A stretch of 64,000 bases of DNA. It comes from Trichaptum fuscoviolaceum. Taxonomy: Eukaryota; Basidiomycota; Agaricomycetes; Hymenochaetales; Trichaptaceae. The notes under the pieces were generated by a model. The model worked only from the letters and a program-made list of their open reading frames with translations. It was not told the origin of the DNA and did not search any database. The number at the start of each line of letters is the position of its first letter. The first letter of the stretch is position 1. A program made the translations under genes and the position numbers. Location of the stretch: positions 558,001-622,000 of the forward strand of contig CAJSYZ010000008.1 of NCBI GenBank assembly GCA_910574455.1. Direction: 5' to 3'. This document shows, in pieces, positions 46,910 through 58,400 of the stretch.

Positions 46910-49252
46910 CGGCGTTCGCATATAACTAACTATATCTTCGGCAGAACTTCTTGAGCGTGTCAGTGGACCCTCGTTCTTCTGAGCCGTCCATCCATTCTTT
47001 AGACTGCTGCTTCTTCGCGTGTCTTTCGCAGTATACTATAGCCGCCCTTCGTAGAGTTACGCGCTCTACGAGCGTGCAACGATCTTCTTTGCTTCTCGTC
47101 CACAGCTTAACAAGCAAGGTTCTGGGCTGGACTACAGTAAATCCGAGCTCTCTATTCACTGATCATGAAGTGAGCCGTGAGTTTGATCATCGTGTTCACG
47201 CATCTGTCACATACGGAACCTATTCTTATTCGTATAGAAGTCTTCCTCGATCGTTCAAGCGACATAATGCACATATGCATATGATGCCCTCTCGTATCTT
47301 TCCTCGGCTACAGACATTTTTATTGCGTTTTAGAGTGTATGCTATGCGAGAGCTATGGTACAGGAGGTATGCCGGCACCGGTCTTCGACTCGCAGCGTAA
47401 GTTGCCGATGCAGTTTTCGGCATACCCCGTTTGGGTACAAGCTGCGTAGTAAGCGGATAGCCGATTCTCGCATCTGGGCAACCCTGAGTCACGGTTGATG
47501 GCGCATGAGTAATTTTGGCGTCCGGTCGTCCTCAACACGCCCTCCCCCATCGCCGCTCAAGCGTGTCTGCCGCACGGTATGCTAATACGGCTCTTCACGC
47601 CTCTCTCTTTGTTGTGCATGACCTCGATCTATATTACTGTTACACATATTTCGCGCGAGAAGGGGCGATTACGTGAGGGCTTCGTGAGATTGAATTGGCA
47701 GGCAGGGTCATCGGGCGGAAGATGGAAGGCGTCACGATTCCAGATAAGGTCGCGATGAAGGGCCTGATTTGGCATAAATCCAGGCACAGGCGAGCCCTCC
47801 CACGGGGCACATCATCAGGGGTGATGACTGGGCTGATAGTATGGAGCGCCTTTTTGCTGAAGGAGCGAGAGCGTCGGATGTGGGGAGAAAAAAAAATCAT
47901 AAATCCGGACGCACGCGCATGGAAGTGCAGTATGTCTGCTATGGTATGTTAGGTTATGTTTTATCTTATTTCCTCCAGACGAACGCTATTTGTTGTTTGT
48001 TTTTTTCATGCGAGGGGGAAAGCAGGATCTGGGAGTAGAGATTAGCATGGGCGGTATGAGATCAGTGGGTCTCAGTCAGCCGAGCCGATGGGGTGGCTCC
48101 GAGCCAGAATTGAATGTTGCCCCATCGGGCGGGTGACAGGCCTTATCAACGTGCCTCGCGCATGTTTGGATGCAGCTTGCCCGATGGACAGTCAGTTCTC
48201 TCGAAAGAGCTTATTCTCCTAAATGATACCAGCCCTCGTCAGACAGCCCACCCACCCACTGACAGACGCGTCGCAAACGGTCCAGAGAATAGCGCACTAT
48301 TTGGAGAGGAATAATCTGTGCATTGTGCATAGCCGAGACGGACTGGTAGTAAGCCTGAGGTAAGGATGCCTATATGTTCGGGACCCTGTGTCTTGGGTCT
48401 ATTGAGTTGAAGTTCGGGTATCGGTAGCAGCGCTAATTTGAATAATATTACATATACAGAATTTGAGCGAGATCTTGACTGGGCGACTGTGCTGCATCGC
48501 TCACCGACCGACCTCAGCCTGCTGCTGCATCCTCGTTTTCTCCATTCGACTCATCTCCTCGAGGTCGGGGTCGTCATCCATATACTATAGCCTGAGCTCG
48601 CTCCTGTAGCCTTTCATGTCACCACCGGTCTTCTCCTCCCGCCAACGCTAGATCGTTCCTAATTGTCCGTGCACGAATTAAATCACGGATCTTTCGTTTT
48701 ACCAAGCTCATTCAGTTCAGTGCTATAGGTACTTCAGCACCCAAGTACATCACAGCTTGTAACGCAACCGCCCTTCTGTTTTCCGCCGGGTCGACGTCGC
48801 TTGTGTAAACATTTCGAAACAGCAGCATAGCACATCTCCTAATAATTGTCCGTCTCTTCCGGCAAAGTAGGCTTTTGAGATTCAATTCGTGGATCGCGAT
48901 CTCGGATACCCCTCCACCCACCCACGAAAGCGCCCTCTCTCCGATTTCGATTTCGATTTCATTCGCCAACCTACGGACCTGCTCTTCTGCGTCGAACAGA
49001 GATCGACGCGCACACCACAGCCCGCCGCGATCTCGGAGACAAACAGCACACATTTGCCCTTTGCATCCCCCGATCTACGTTCTCGGTATACTGTAGCTAT
49101 CCAGACATAATCGCGATCAGACGACTGGGACTGACCATCGACGCGACGCGCAGCGTAGCTATACGACCGCGAGAGCGACGACTGTGTGAGGGTAGTGACG
49201 AGGCCGCGATCCCGCAGGGGTACACACTTAACAGAGTCCTTGAGCCCGCCGC

Positions 49253-52200
49253 ATGGCCTCGCTGCCTGCGCAGGCCATGTTCACGTCTGCACCCGTCGCA
49301 GGTCCGTCCGGCAGCCACCCAGTGCCCCATGGCCACGGCCACGGCCTCGCCCAGCACGCCCATGCGTACGCACACGACATCCCTCCGCTGCCCCCACAGC
49401 AGGACCGCCTGCCCCCCATCCGCAATCTCCCCCCCTTCCGCGAGCTCGACTTCCAGCCGTACAGCCAACCACAGCCCGTGCCCCCCGCGTCGAATTCCAT
49501 ATCTGCACCGTCGGGCCAGCCCCCACCCCCGCAGGCGACGTCTGCGTACGCGTCGTCGGGCGTGCAGCGCGCGAGGCAGCAACAGCAGCAGCAGCATTCG
49601 TACGGACAGGTGCAGAGTGTACAGCAGCAGCAGCAACAACAACACATACCGGACTCGCCTGCGCTGGCCCAGGGCCAAGTGCCAGCGTCTGCGCCCGGGG
49701 TGGGCGGACGTGGGCGGACGTCCTCGTCATGGGGCGCACCACCCGGGATTCCACGCAGCCCGGCACCGCCTCACTCCGCCGCCTCGTCCTCCGCGCTTAT
49801 GATGGGCGCGCCGCAGTCCGCGGAATACCCGCAACATCATTTACCGCCGCCAACGCCGAACAGTGCAGGAATGGGTGGGACGCCGGGTATGCATGGGCAT
49901 GGGCATGGCTCGATGATGGCGGGGCAGCAGACGCAGTCGCTGAAGCGACAGCGCTCGGAGTCGCGAGGAGGAGGGGGAGGGAGCGCCGGTGCTGGCTCGG
50001 GCTTGGGAGGCAGCGGGTCCAGTGTGTCCGTGTCGCCGGCTGCAGGCGCGTCAGGGCGTTCACCGCATGTGAGTGCAACCGTGCCGCTTCGTTTCTTCAG
50101 ACTCGAAATCTCAAACGCTATCCTCTCCACATCCGTTGTCATTGTTTCCATTCTGCCATCAATCTCTGGGCTATCATGTCCATGTCTATTTTGTTTTTGA
50201 CCCTTTGTTGCCGGATATACCACGTGCTAACAAACTTTTTTTTTATCGTCCGGTCTACGCGATATTTCCTTAGCCTCCTTATACGCCTGGCCCGCCGGCG
50301 CATTCGCATCCATATCCACAAGCCCATCTCCACGCCTCGCATGGACCCCCGCCCGCCTCCCCGTACGCTCCGATGGCCATACCGCCCCATGCTGCACCCC
50401 CCGCGGGCGCATCCATGTCCGTGAACCCGAGTGTCTCACCCGCTGTTGCGCAGAGCCACCCACACGAATCGCATGAGGCGTACGACTACGCCGCGTATCA
50501 GGCGCATCAGCCGCCACCGCCGCCGCCGTCCGCGTACGCGCACAGCCGGCACACGCCGATACCCGCGAACATGTACGGCGCCCCGCCGCCGACGCCGACA
50601 CCGGAGCTCGCGTGGCAGGCGGGGCCGTCACACACGCACGCGCAGGTGCCAGCAGGCCGCCGCGCCCGGGCATCCTCCAACACAAGGCCACCCCCCGCCG
50701 CAAGCCTACCAGCAGCACCAGCAGCCGCAGCAGAGCCCGTCATACGGCCGGTCAGCGGCCCCGCTCGCGTCTGGTGCGCCAGGCGACACCGCGAGCACAG
50801 GGCGCGCGTCCGTGGCGAGTGCGGGGAGCATGGGCGCCCCGCCAGCGCTTGGCTCGTCCGGCTTGGGCGGGGCGTTTGGGGGAGGGGCGCCCTCTGGCTC
50901 TGCAGGCGCGTCGAGTGAGTACATGGCGGGCGCCGGCACGATGAGTTTCAGCCAGCCGTCTTCGCCTGCGAAGATCTCGTCTGACCTGAAGGAGACGTAT
51001 CTGCGGAAGGTGTGTACCCGATTGTCCGACCGCTCCTTGGAGTTTTTTTTTTCCAAACGTATAACTGAGACGTTTAAGCAGATCCAGGAGAACTGCCGCA
51101 TCTTGTACGAATTCGCTCAGAAGCACAGTAAGCAGCCCACGTGGACTCTCATAGTCCAACCAAAAAAAAAAGTCTAACGCTTGTTTCTTCTTTTCTCTTC
51201 TCCTTCTCGCAGTGGGACGGCAGCTGCCGCAGCCGACGCAGGAGGAGATGCAGGCGATGGAGCGCCGGGCGGCGGAGGTCGTGAAACTTCTCGAAGACCT
51301 GCGCGAGTACATCGCTGCAGAGGGCTCGAATAGCGTCGCGATGCTCGCGCCGAAACTCGAGGAGAGCCGGACCGCGGGCTTCGCAGCGCAGGTCGAGTCG
51401 GGCCCGGGACGCGCACCGAAGCGCCCGTGGGAGGACGTGTCTGGGGACGAGGATAATTTCATCACGGTCAGTGCGTATCCTCAGGTGAGTCTCCGGGCAA
51501 GCGGATTCGATTTTGAACTCTAATCGTGCTAATATCAATTATGTACAGTCCACTGCGTATATAGCGACGGGCGAGAAGGTGCAGTCGATGGCGGAGAAGG
51601 ATATGGCGATCATACGGAGCAAGCGGGCGACGAATACGAATTCGCTGAACTCTGCGGCTGCGAAGGGGAAATATCGAAAACGAAGTGTATGTTCGCTTTA
51701 GTTTTTTTTGAGCGCGGTGGGATGGAGTTAAATCTCTCTCTCTCTCTTTTTTTCTTTCCTGCTATAAGAGAGCCACGCCTCCTGGGAAATGCCACTCGTG
51801 CAATATCCGAGAGACGCCTGAATGGCGCCGTGGTCCCGACGGCGCACGCACGTTATGCAATGCTTGTGGTCTACGTAAGCGAACTTCCGCCCATTTCTTT
51901 TGCTCCTATCGACTCACTCGGTTCCTTACATCTACGCAGACTACGCGAAGCTGGTGCGCAAACGCGACAAGAACCTCGGCCCGGACGGGCGACCGGTCGT
52001 GATCGACCTGGAGATGCTGCGCGCGTCGACGCGCGCGGCGAACGAGAAGGAGAAGGAGAAGCTCGAGCAGCAGCGGAGGGCGAATGGGGACAGCACCAGT
52101 GGCACGCAACCGCAGCACCAGCACCAGCACCAGCCCCAGCAGAACGACCTGATAAAGACGCAGGGCCAGGAGCCGGCGCTGCATGCGTCGCCGAGCCTCT

Positions 52201-52514
52201 CCGCGATGAAGGCGCAGATCCTGCAGTCGCCGCAGATGCAGGCGCAGTACCATGTGCAGACGACGACGGCGGGGGCGACGGCGGGGTACCAGTACCCCGC
52301 GATCGCGGGTGCGCAGGAGGGCCCGGGCGCCGCTGGTTTGCCCCCTCCGGCGCCGAACGTCATGGCGGGGTCGCCGCTTGCCACGCAGAGCCATAGTGAG
52401 CCCGCGGGCCACGGCGGCGCCGCTGCCACGCCGTCTTGGGCGTCGTCCACGGCGCGTATGTACGGCCATGAGCAGGGCCAGTCCTTTATGAGGACATCCC
52501 ATTCCGGGCGATGA
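49253..52514 (+). CDS. GATA-type zinc-finger transcription factor
   Basis: Eight exons, 49253-50068, 50274-50645, 50713-51009, 51082-51127, 51213-51484, 51549-51686, 51769-51874 and 51940-52514, give 873 codons plus stop. A single C4 finger C-x2-C-x18-C-x2-C ([19 protein letters not shown]) is followed by [13 protein letters not shown], the basic tail that contacts GATA DNA. The 18-residue loop is the type seen in WC-2-like and many basidiomycete GATA factors, but no PAS domain is present, so this is not WC-2. The N-terminal 500 residues are Pro/Gln/Ser/His/Gly-rich with two Gln runs. A helical stretch before the finger ([40 protein letters not shown]) may mediate dimers. The C-terminus is again Gln/Pro-rich. 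Third-position GC is very high, giving long but false antisense frames. The third intron (50646-50712) is uncertain: it reads as Gln/Pro-rich coding in another frame. Confidence 0.88.
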
Positions 52515-53510
52515 ACCCCGGGCCCATCCTTTTCGTCTGCTGTTTCACCACTACCCACTTACTTTAGCGATACTAAACCAAACAGCTGACTGATTATCTG
52601 CGAGTACTAATATTCCCTCTTTCCTCCCCTCATTTCAACCACCTACTTAAGCTATGTTTTACAGTATATGCTACTTGCCTCCTTCGTTTACTTATATTCT
52701 CCATTCGTGTTTCATTGAGATTCCCCTTTCGTGTATGTTGATTAAAGCTGCTCAGCCCTTGCCTACGCAGGGCGCCAACTATTGCCTACCTGTAGTTCTA
52801 GTGTTAACTTTTCTGTATATCCTGTAATAGTGTGTGTACTTGTGGAAGGGATGGTACCAGGGTGACATGCGTACATATGTCTTATGGGGGCTGAACGTAT
52901 AATACGGGGAAGCGTGCTTTTGTTTTCCCTGTTTCCTTCCACTCTTAACACATATATTGACATAGAATGAGATGGCAAATTTATGAAGGAAAGATGAGAT
53001 GTGCACTGTTTTCACGAGCCAGTCATATGGAGTGGAATCAAGTGCCAGATGTTCGTGGGATAACCGAGGGAAGCTGGAAGAATCGGACTGAGTTGGCTTG
53101 CGTCTGTAGTTGCTTTCCAACTAGCGAAACTTATAATAAACTACCTGCATAACTCGTTTGTAAGGAAGGCTTTTTGTCAAAATATTCAAGAAAGACCTAA
53201 ATAATAGCCGCGACGCAGACTCGAACTCTCGAAAACGGAAAAGGAAGGCGCAAAATACGTTGATTCCGATTGGCTCGGCGATAAAGGAATATATGACATA
53301 ATCTAATCGGAAGGACCCGGAAGAGCGACTGGTCATAAAAGTTGGGCCCAACGCAAAATTTCGACCTCCACATCATCCATCCTTCGTCGTCATCGACCAC
53401 CTCTTCTCTTTACCTCCTCCTCTCCGACCGACCGACTCGACAGCGCATAGCGCCCCGTCCTCTTCTCCCTTTACGAATTTATTTTCTGTACGGACAGTTA
53501 GATTATAGAC
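52515..53510. other. GATA gene 3' flank and cytochrome c promoter
   Basis: About 1 kb. The first part is AT-rich 3' UTR. An inverted CCAAT (ATTGG) lies at 53269-53273, about 240 nt before the cytochrome c ATG. CT-rich and CGACC repeats at about 53380-53450 look like the transcription start zone. No ORF of note. Confidence 0.5.
53269..53273 (-). promoter_or_regulatory. CCAAT box upstream of cytochrome c
   Basis: CCAAT on the minus strand within CGATTGGC. In yeasts the CCAAT-binding HAP complex controls respiratory genes, CYC1 being the classic case, so a HAP site here would make sense. Five bases alone are weak evidence. Confidence 0.3.
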
Positions 53511-54107
53511 ATGTCTGGTACGTCGGCTTGCGCGTCACCCGCTTTCGGTGGGGCTCGGTTTCTGATGTTGGTGTTTCTTTTCTTTTTTTCTGCAGGTGAC
53601 GCTGGCAAGGGTGCTTCGCTCTTCAAGACGCGCTGCGCGCAGTGCCATACCCTCGAGGCAGGCGGTGCGCACAAGGTCGGCCCAAACCTTCACGGGTGAG
53701 TTTACTCCGAAATGCCACATCTCACCGTACTTCGCCGGACAGAAGCTCTGACACTTTCGTTTGCCTTGTTTTGTAGTTTGTTCGGCCGCAAGACCGGACA
53801 GGCGGAGGGCTTCTCGTACACCGCGGCCAACGTCAACAAGGGAATCACATGGAACGAGGACACTCTTTTCGAGTACCTCGAAAACCCCAAAAAGGTGCGC
53901 TGCGATGTTTGTGTTGTGTTTCTTCCGAGGCTAATGCTGATGTCTATCTCGTAGTATATCCCTGGTACCAAGATGGCCTTCGCTGGCTTGAAGAAGGAGA
54001 AGGACAGGAAGGACATCATCGCCTATCTCAAGCAGGAGGTACGTTGTTCTTGTCATCTTTACTCATCGCATCCCTGACCTCATTCTTTTTCTTTCAAGAC
54101 TGCATAA
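53511..54107 (+). CDS. CYC1: Cytochrome c
   Basis: Soluble electron carrier between complexes III and IV in the mitochondrial intermembrane space. Five exons, 53511-53517 (only ATGTCTG), 53596-53695, 53777-53894, 53955-54038 and 54099-54107, give 105 codons plus stop. The protein starts [20 protein letters not shown] with the CxxCH haem motif. [17 protein letters not shown], then [38 protein letters not shown] (the axial Met) and [11 protein letters not shown] follow. No presequence, as expected for import by haem lyase. All key residues are present. The first exon carries just seven coding bases, and the last only ACT GCA TAA. Confidence 0.97.
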
Positions 54108-54802
54108 TTACCCCATCTCGTAGATGTAGCCTACATTGTCATCGTTCTTAATGAATTATTCGTTCTCGGCCTTCTTCTCTTCTATCCATCACACGTACAC
54201 GTAGTAGATATTAGACATTATGGACTATGGGACTCAGGATCCAATATCATCCCCGCTCTTGCTTATGACTTCATATTTGCCATCAAACCCCTCGTTGCTT
54301 GTCTCATGGCAAGTATTGTAGAGCGACCTGTTTTCATGTGCAAGAAGAACGAGTAAAGGTGAAAGGTAATGTGTCAGGATACTATTGTGGGACATGACTT
54401 GAAACTGTTCCGCAGTTGAAAACAGGCGAAGGCTTTTCAGATAATATGATGAACAAATAGGTAACTGGCTCGCCAGGGTTTACAAGGTAAAGCATTTGTT
54501 GTGGCAGAGAAATTGTCTGTCACCACCTTGCAATAATGTCTCGTGAATAGTACAGTAAATGGAGTTCCGGATGGTCTGAATTCGCTCATCTTGTATATGC
54601 ATCATCATTTTGGGCTGAAAAATATTTATCAAAGAACTCATCAACAGAATACTATGAACAGAATGTAGCATCAACGGAGGTGAAGAAAGATACTTTTTAG
54701 TATTCATATCACTGATACTTACAAACTACCCTGATAACAAGACAGTCCGAATTAAAACAGTAATTTTATGTTCTATAATATATAGTTTAACACAATTGTA
54801 AG
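54108..54802. other. Intergenic region, cytochrome c to tRNA
   Basis: About 0.7 kb of AT-rich DNA with the cytochrome c 3' UTR. No ORF above 75 codons. Nothing recognised. Confidence 0.45.
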
Positions 54803-54931
54803 GGGCATGTAGTGTAGTGGTTATCGCGTTCACTTAGTGGAAAGGTCTCATCGGTACTGCCGGTGAGGCCCTCCAGGCTTAGACCTTAAAAGCTAGATGA
54901 GAGGACTTCGGTTCGATTCCGGACTTGCTTC
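54803..54931 (+). tRNA. Candidate intron-containing tRNA (anticodon possibly AGU, Thr)
   Basis: A Pol III-type unit. An A box (TAGTGTAGTGG, 54810-54820) and a perfect B box (GGTTCGATTCC, 54910-54920) are 100 nt apart, and TTTTTT follows at 54937. Proposed fold: acceptor GGGCATG (54803-54809) with CTTGCTT (54924-54930), six of seven pairs including two G-U; D arm with loop AGTGGTTA; T arm TTCGG-TTCGATT-CCGGA. The anticodon stem would start TTCAC at 54829, with an intron of roughly 55 nt after the loop TTAGTG. The intron holds a hairpin CTCATCGG/CCGGTGAG and the word ACT that could pair with the anticodon. The anticodon stem is imperfect and the acceptor stem has one mismatch, so identity is unsure and a pseudogene is possible. 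Confidence 0.5.
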
Positions 54932-54936
54932 AATGG

Positions 54937-54942
54937 TTTTTT
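54937..54942 (+). terminator. Pol III terminator (T6)
   Basis: Six T six bases after the tRNA discriminator position. This is the normal place for RNA polymerase III to stop. Confidence 0.55.
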
Positions 54943-55146
54943 AGTTCTCAATTTTTTTATCTTTTACGATTTATAGTATTTGCTTCGCAGCAAGTTACTT
55001 AGGAATATTGAGGAATAGAATTTACTTTTCTCCCTCATGTACTGATTGAAAGCAATCATGCAATCTCGCCAACGTAAAACAGTGCAGTAAAATTGGATCA
55101 TAGTATTTATTGATTTGATTTGATTTATTCCATTATAGTGACTGCA

Positions 55147-55160
55147 GGCCCTTTAGGGCC
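55147..55160 (-). other. Hairpin at the LINE 3' end
   Basis: GGCCCT and AGGGCC form a six-base stem with a two-base loop, about 20 nt before the tail. Stringent-type LINE reverse transcriptases recognise such 3' stem-loops in their own RNA. Confidence 0.5.
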
Positions 55161-55483
55161 TATGGCGCACTTAAATACATGTAATCTACCATTTATCTAT
55201 GTGTGAGGCTGGAAGAGTGAAAATTAAAGGATTAAAGAATAAAGAAGCTCTGATAGGTATGATCCGGAAAGGGTATTTTGAGTGTGGGATTCTTGTGAGG
55301 CGAAGTGTCGCTGAGAGGAAGAGGGATGCGCATATAGCTACAGAGCGGGAGGGTGGTGGTACAAGTGTTGGCTTTTGGTGTTACAATTGCGCAGGAGAGA
55401 GGGGGGCCCGTCTTGAGGGTCCGCTCTAGAGAGAATAAATAGGAGAATAATTGAGAAGAAGCAGGGAATAAAGAAAGCCTAAA

Positions 55484-58400
55484 TCAACCCAAGGTATCGT
55501 CTTCCACCTCAGTGGTCGGGAACAGGTGGGGGAATCGACCCGAGTCTTTGATGAAGTGTAGTATGGGTCCGACCCTTGCTCCCGGGCCCAGTGCAGAACG
55601 TAAAGTGAGGGGTTTGTTGCGGAGTGACGTTCGGAGTGCACGGCGTTGGCTAGCATATTTCCGGCAGTTGAAGAGGTAGTGAGAGGCCGTTTCGGCGACC
55701 TTGCAGTTGGAACAGAGCGGAGAGTCAGAGCAGCGGATGCGGAAGAGGTGAGCGTTCAGTGGTGCGTGCCCCGTGCGTAACTGTGTGAGGATGGCGCACT
55801 CATTCCGGCTTCGGTCTTTGTAGATAGTGCGTACCGCCCGCGAGGGGACACTCGAGTCGACGGCCCGCAATTTCTTCGCGCTCTTGGACTTGGTCCACTC
55901 TTGTTTCCACACGAGGGAGGCCTGATTTTTCCTAGCCGCTATGAGCGCGGCCGCGCTAGCTGGTAGGCTGTTGGCAAAATATCGGAGTCGGCCGGTTTGG
56001 TTGGCCCCGGTGTTCTGTGCTGCCATTTTGGCCTCCCCGTCGACCTGCTCATTGGCTTCCATGTCCTCGTGGCCTGGGACCCAGTGGATGGTAATGGCTA
56101 GAGTGGTTCGTTGCTGCTGAAGTCGCTGAAGTTCCGTCCAGAATATGGTGAGGAGATGTTGGCCCGGTTGTGCTCGGGGAGCTCGGATGGCGCTTATGGC
56201 GGCCTGGCAGTCGATGAATATCGATGCCCGGGTGGCACGGGGGGTGGCCCTGATGAGGTCGAGCCCGAGAATCGCACCACTCACTTCAGCTTCAAAGACC
56301 GTGTGTTCCCGAGCCGTCCCAAGGTGGAGGCGGCGCACGTCCGGGGACCAGATATGACCTGTGGGTGAAAGCGGCAGAGAAAGAGAAGAAGAGGAGGAAA
56401 GAGAAGAAGGAAAAGAGAGAGAAGAGACTTTGCTAGAGCTACAGTGAGAGTGAGCCTCGTTGAGAGAAGGAAAAGAAGAAGAAAAAGAAGAGAGAAATAC
56501 GCCTTCCTGCGTCTGTGTCCCCGGTCTCCCGGTGACCCCGTCCTTGACCTCCATCCGCCTGTCCTTTGCCCCAGTTCCTGTGCCTAACTTCCCGACGTAG
56601 TCCTCGTACGAAGCCCTTGGTTTCCCCCCGAAGGCTATGGCTGCGGCCCCTACACCTCCCTTGTAACCCGACCCATCTGAGAAGATGCAGAGTGACCCTG
56701 CTGTGATTGCTGCTTCTGCTTCATCCTTGGCTGCCGCGCGGGATGTTGCTACACGGGTTGTTAGACCCGGGAACGCTGAATCCGTACCGAGTAGGGGCCT
56801 TATGGTCTCTACAGACCCCCGTAGCTCCGGGAAGGCACTCATTAGCTTATGAAGGACAGAGCGGTGTCTCTTCACCGGTCGCCGGCATCGCTGCACCATG
56901 GCGTGTAGTGGGTGTTGTGGAGGTAGCGTGCACAGTCGCACTGCGGCCTTGAAAACACTGAGCTTGAGGCGAATGTGGGTGGGTAGAAGGTGCGCATGAA
57001 AGTCCGCCATGTCCGTGGCTGTGGTACTGAAGGCCCCGGTAATGAGTTTGGCGGCCCTCCTCTGCAATTTGGACATTGCCTTAGTGAGCCCTGCGTTCCC
57101 TGTCCGTCGTCCTGGGCCCTCCGAGAGGGGCTCGTACCACGTTACCAGGGCGTATTCAACCCGAGGGAGGACCATGGCCTGTATAAGTTGGCGCATATAG
57201 CCATGGGGTACCTTTAGCCTTCCCACCGCTCCCAGTGTCCGGGTGCCCCGAGCAAGGACCTGTTCAATGTGAAATTTGAAGGACAGCTTCTCATCCAGTA
57301 TGACCCCCAGGTACCTTGCGTGCGCCGATGGTCGGATAACATGCGAGCGGAATTGAAGGTCGAGTGCTGCTGTTGTTGCTGTTGCTGGCTTGGCCTTGTG
57401 CCCCCAAAAGTGAATCAGCTGGAACTTCTGATAATCGTACCGAGATCCGTTCGTATCCCCCCAGCGGTCCGCGTCTTGGAGATACGCATTGAGTGTGAGC
57501 ACATTGGTTGCGGCAGAGTTTGAGACAACTAGCTTGGCCGTATCATCAATGAAGCCCGAGGATGGGTCGGTGGGTTTTGCGGGGAGCTGCAAGAGGTCGG
57601 AATTAAAGAGGAGGTACAGTATGGGGGAGAGGGGTGAGCCTTGTGGGACGCCAATGGGGACTGGTTGAGGGGAGGAAGTGAAGTCGTCGAAGGACAGGGT
57701 GGTGGTGCGGTCGGAGAGGAAGCTTGTAATCCACGCTGTAAGGGGTGGTGGCACATCCCCCGCTCGTTTGAGTTTGGCTAATAGGGATGGGTGAGGCACG
57801 GTCGGGAAGGCTTGCGAAATATCCATGAGTAGGAGACTGGCCACCCTGCCCGTGCGCCATGCGTCTTTCACTTTCTGGGTGATGAATAGGATGGCGTCCG
57901 TGGTGGTGCGCCCCGGTCGGCCCCCGAACTGAGTGGCCGGCAGCATCTGGTGCGCCTCCGCAATGGCCGACAGCCGTGTCGCAATGACAGATTCGAGCAC
58001 CTTACCCAAGGTGTCTTCCAACGCGACAGGTCGATATGCTTTGGGTACCGTGTAATCGCTTTTTCCCGGTTTGCGAAGGGTGACTGTGCTGTACGACTTC
58101 CATGGTGTCGGGAAGTGGCCTAATTCCAGGGATGCCCGCAATATGCTAAGCAAGGCCGGTCCTAGGAATGCCTGGGCTGACTTGATAGCAATATTGGGTA
58201 TGCCCGATGGCCCTGGGGCCTTGAACGGGGCCAATCTCGATATGGCTTTATCGATGTCCCTCTGGTCAAAAGGGGCCAGGGGGATGGTCCGTTCAGGCTG
58301 GGCCAAAGGCGCTGGGGGTCGGTAGCTGTTGGGCAGGGAAGGGAAGAAGGTGTCGAAGAGAACGGCGCACTTTCCGTCTGTGCTGGAAACCATGCCATTG

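Larger units (their letters stand above)
42877..49252. other. 6.4-kb gene-free region upstream of the GATA factor
   Basis: No protein gene or RNA gene that I can support. It holds an ATG/CAT microsatellite, repeated short words (ACTGGCA and AGCCTGA clusters), a 16-bp perfect palindrome, and AT-rich and CT-rich tracts. The last 400 nt before 49253 are CT-rich with TCGATT repeats (about 48944-48962), probably the 5' UTR/promoter of the GATA gene. A region of this size before a regulator gene in a compact fungal genome suggests extended regulatory DNA or a non-coding transcript. Confidence 0.5.

Noticed and set aside
49097..49766. Long antisense frames (193, 161 and 139 codons) over the GATA gene
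   Set aside because: They are shadows of a very GC-rich, repetitive coding exon; translations are Arg/Cys/Gly runs with no family match.
51906..52558. Antisense frames of about 200 codons over the last GATA exon
   Set aside because: Same cause: high third-position GC removes stops on the opposite strand.
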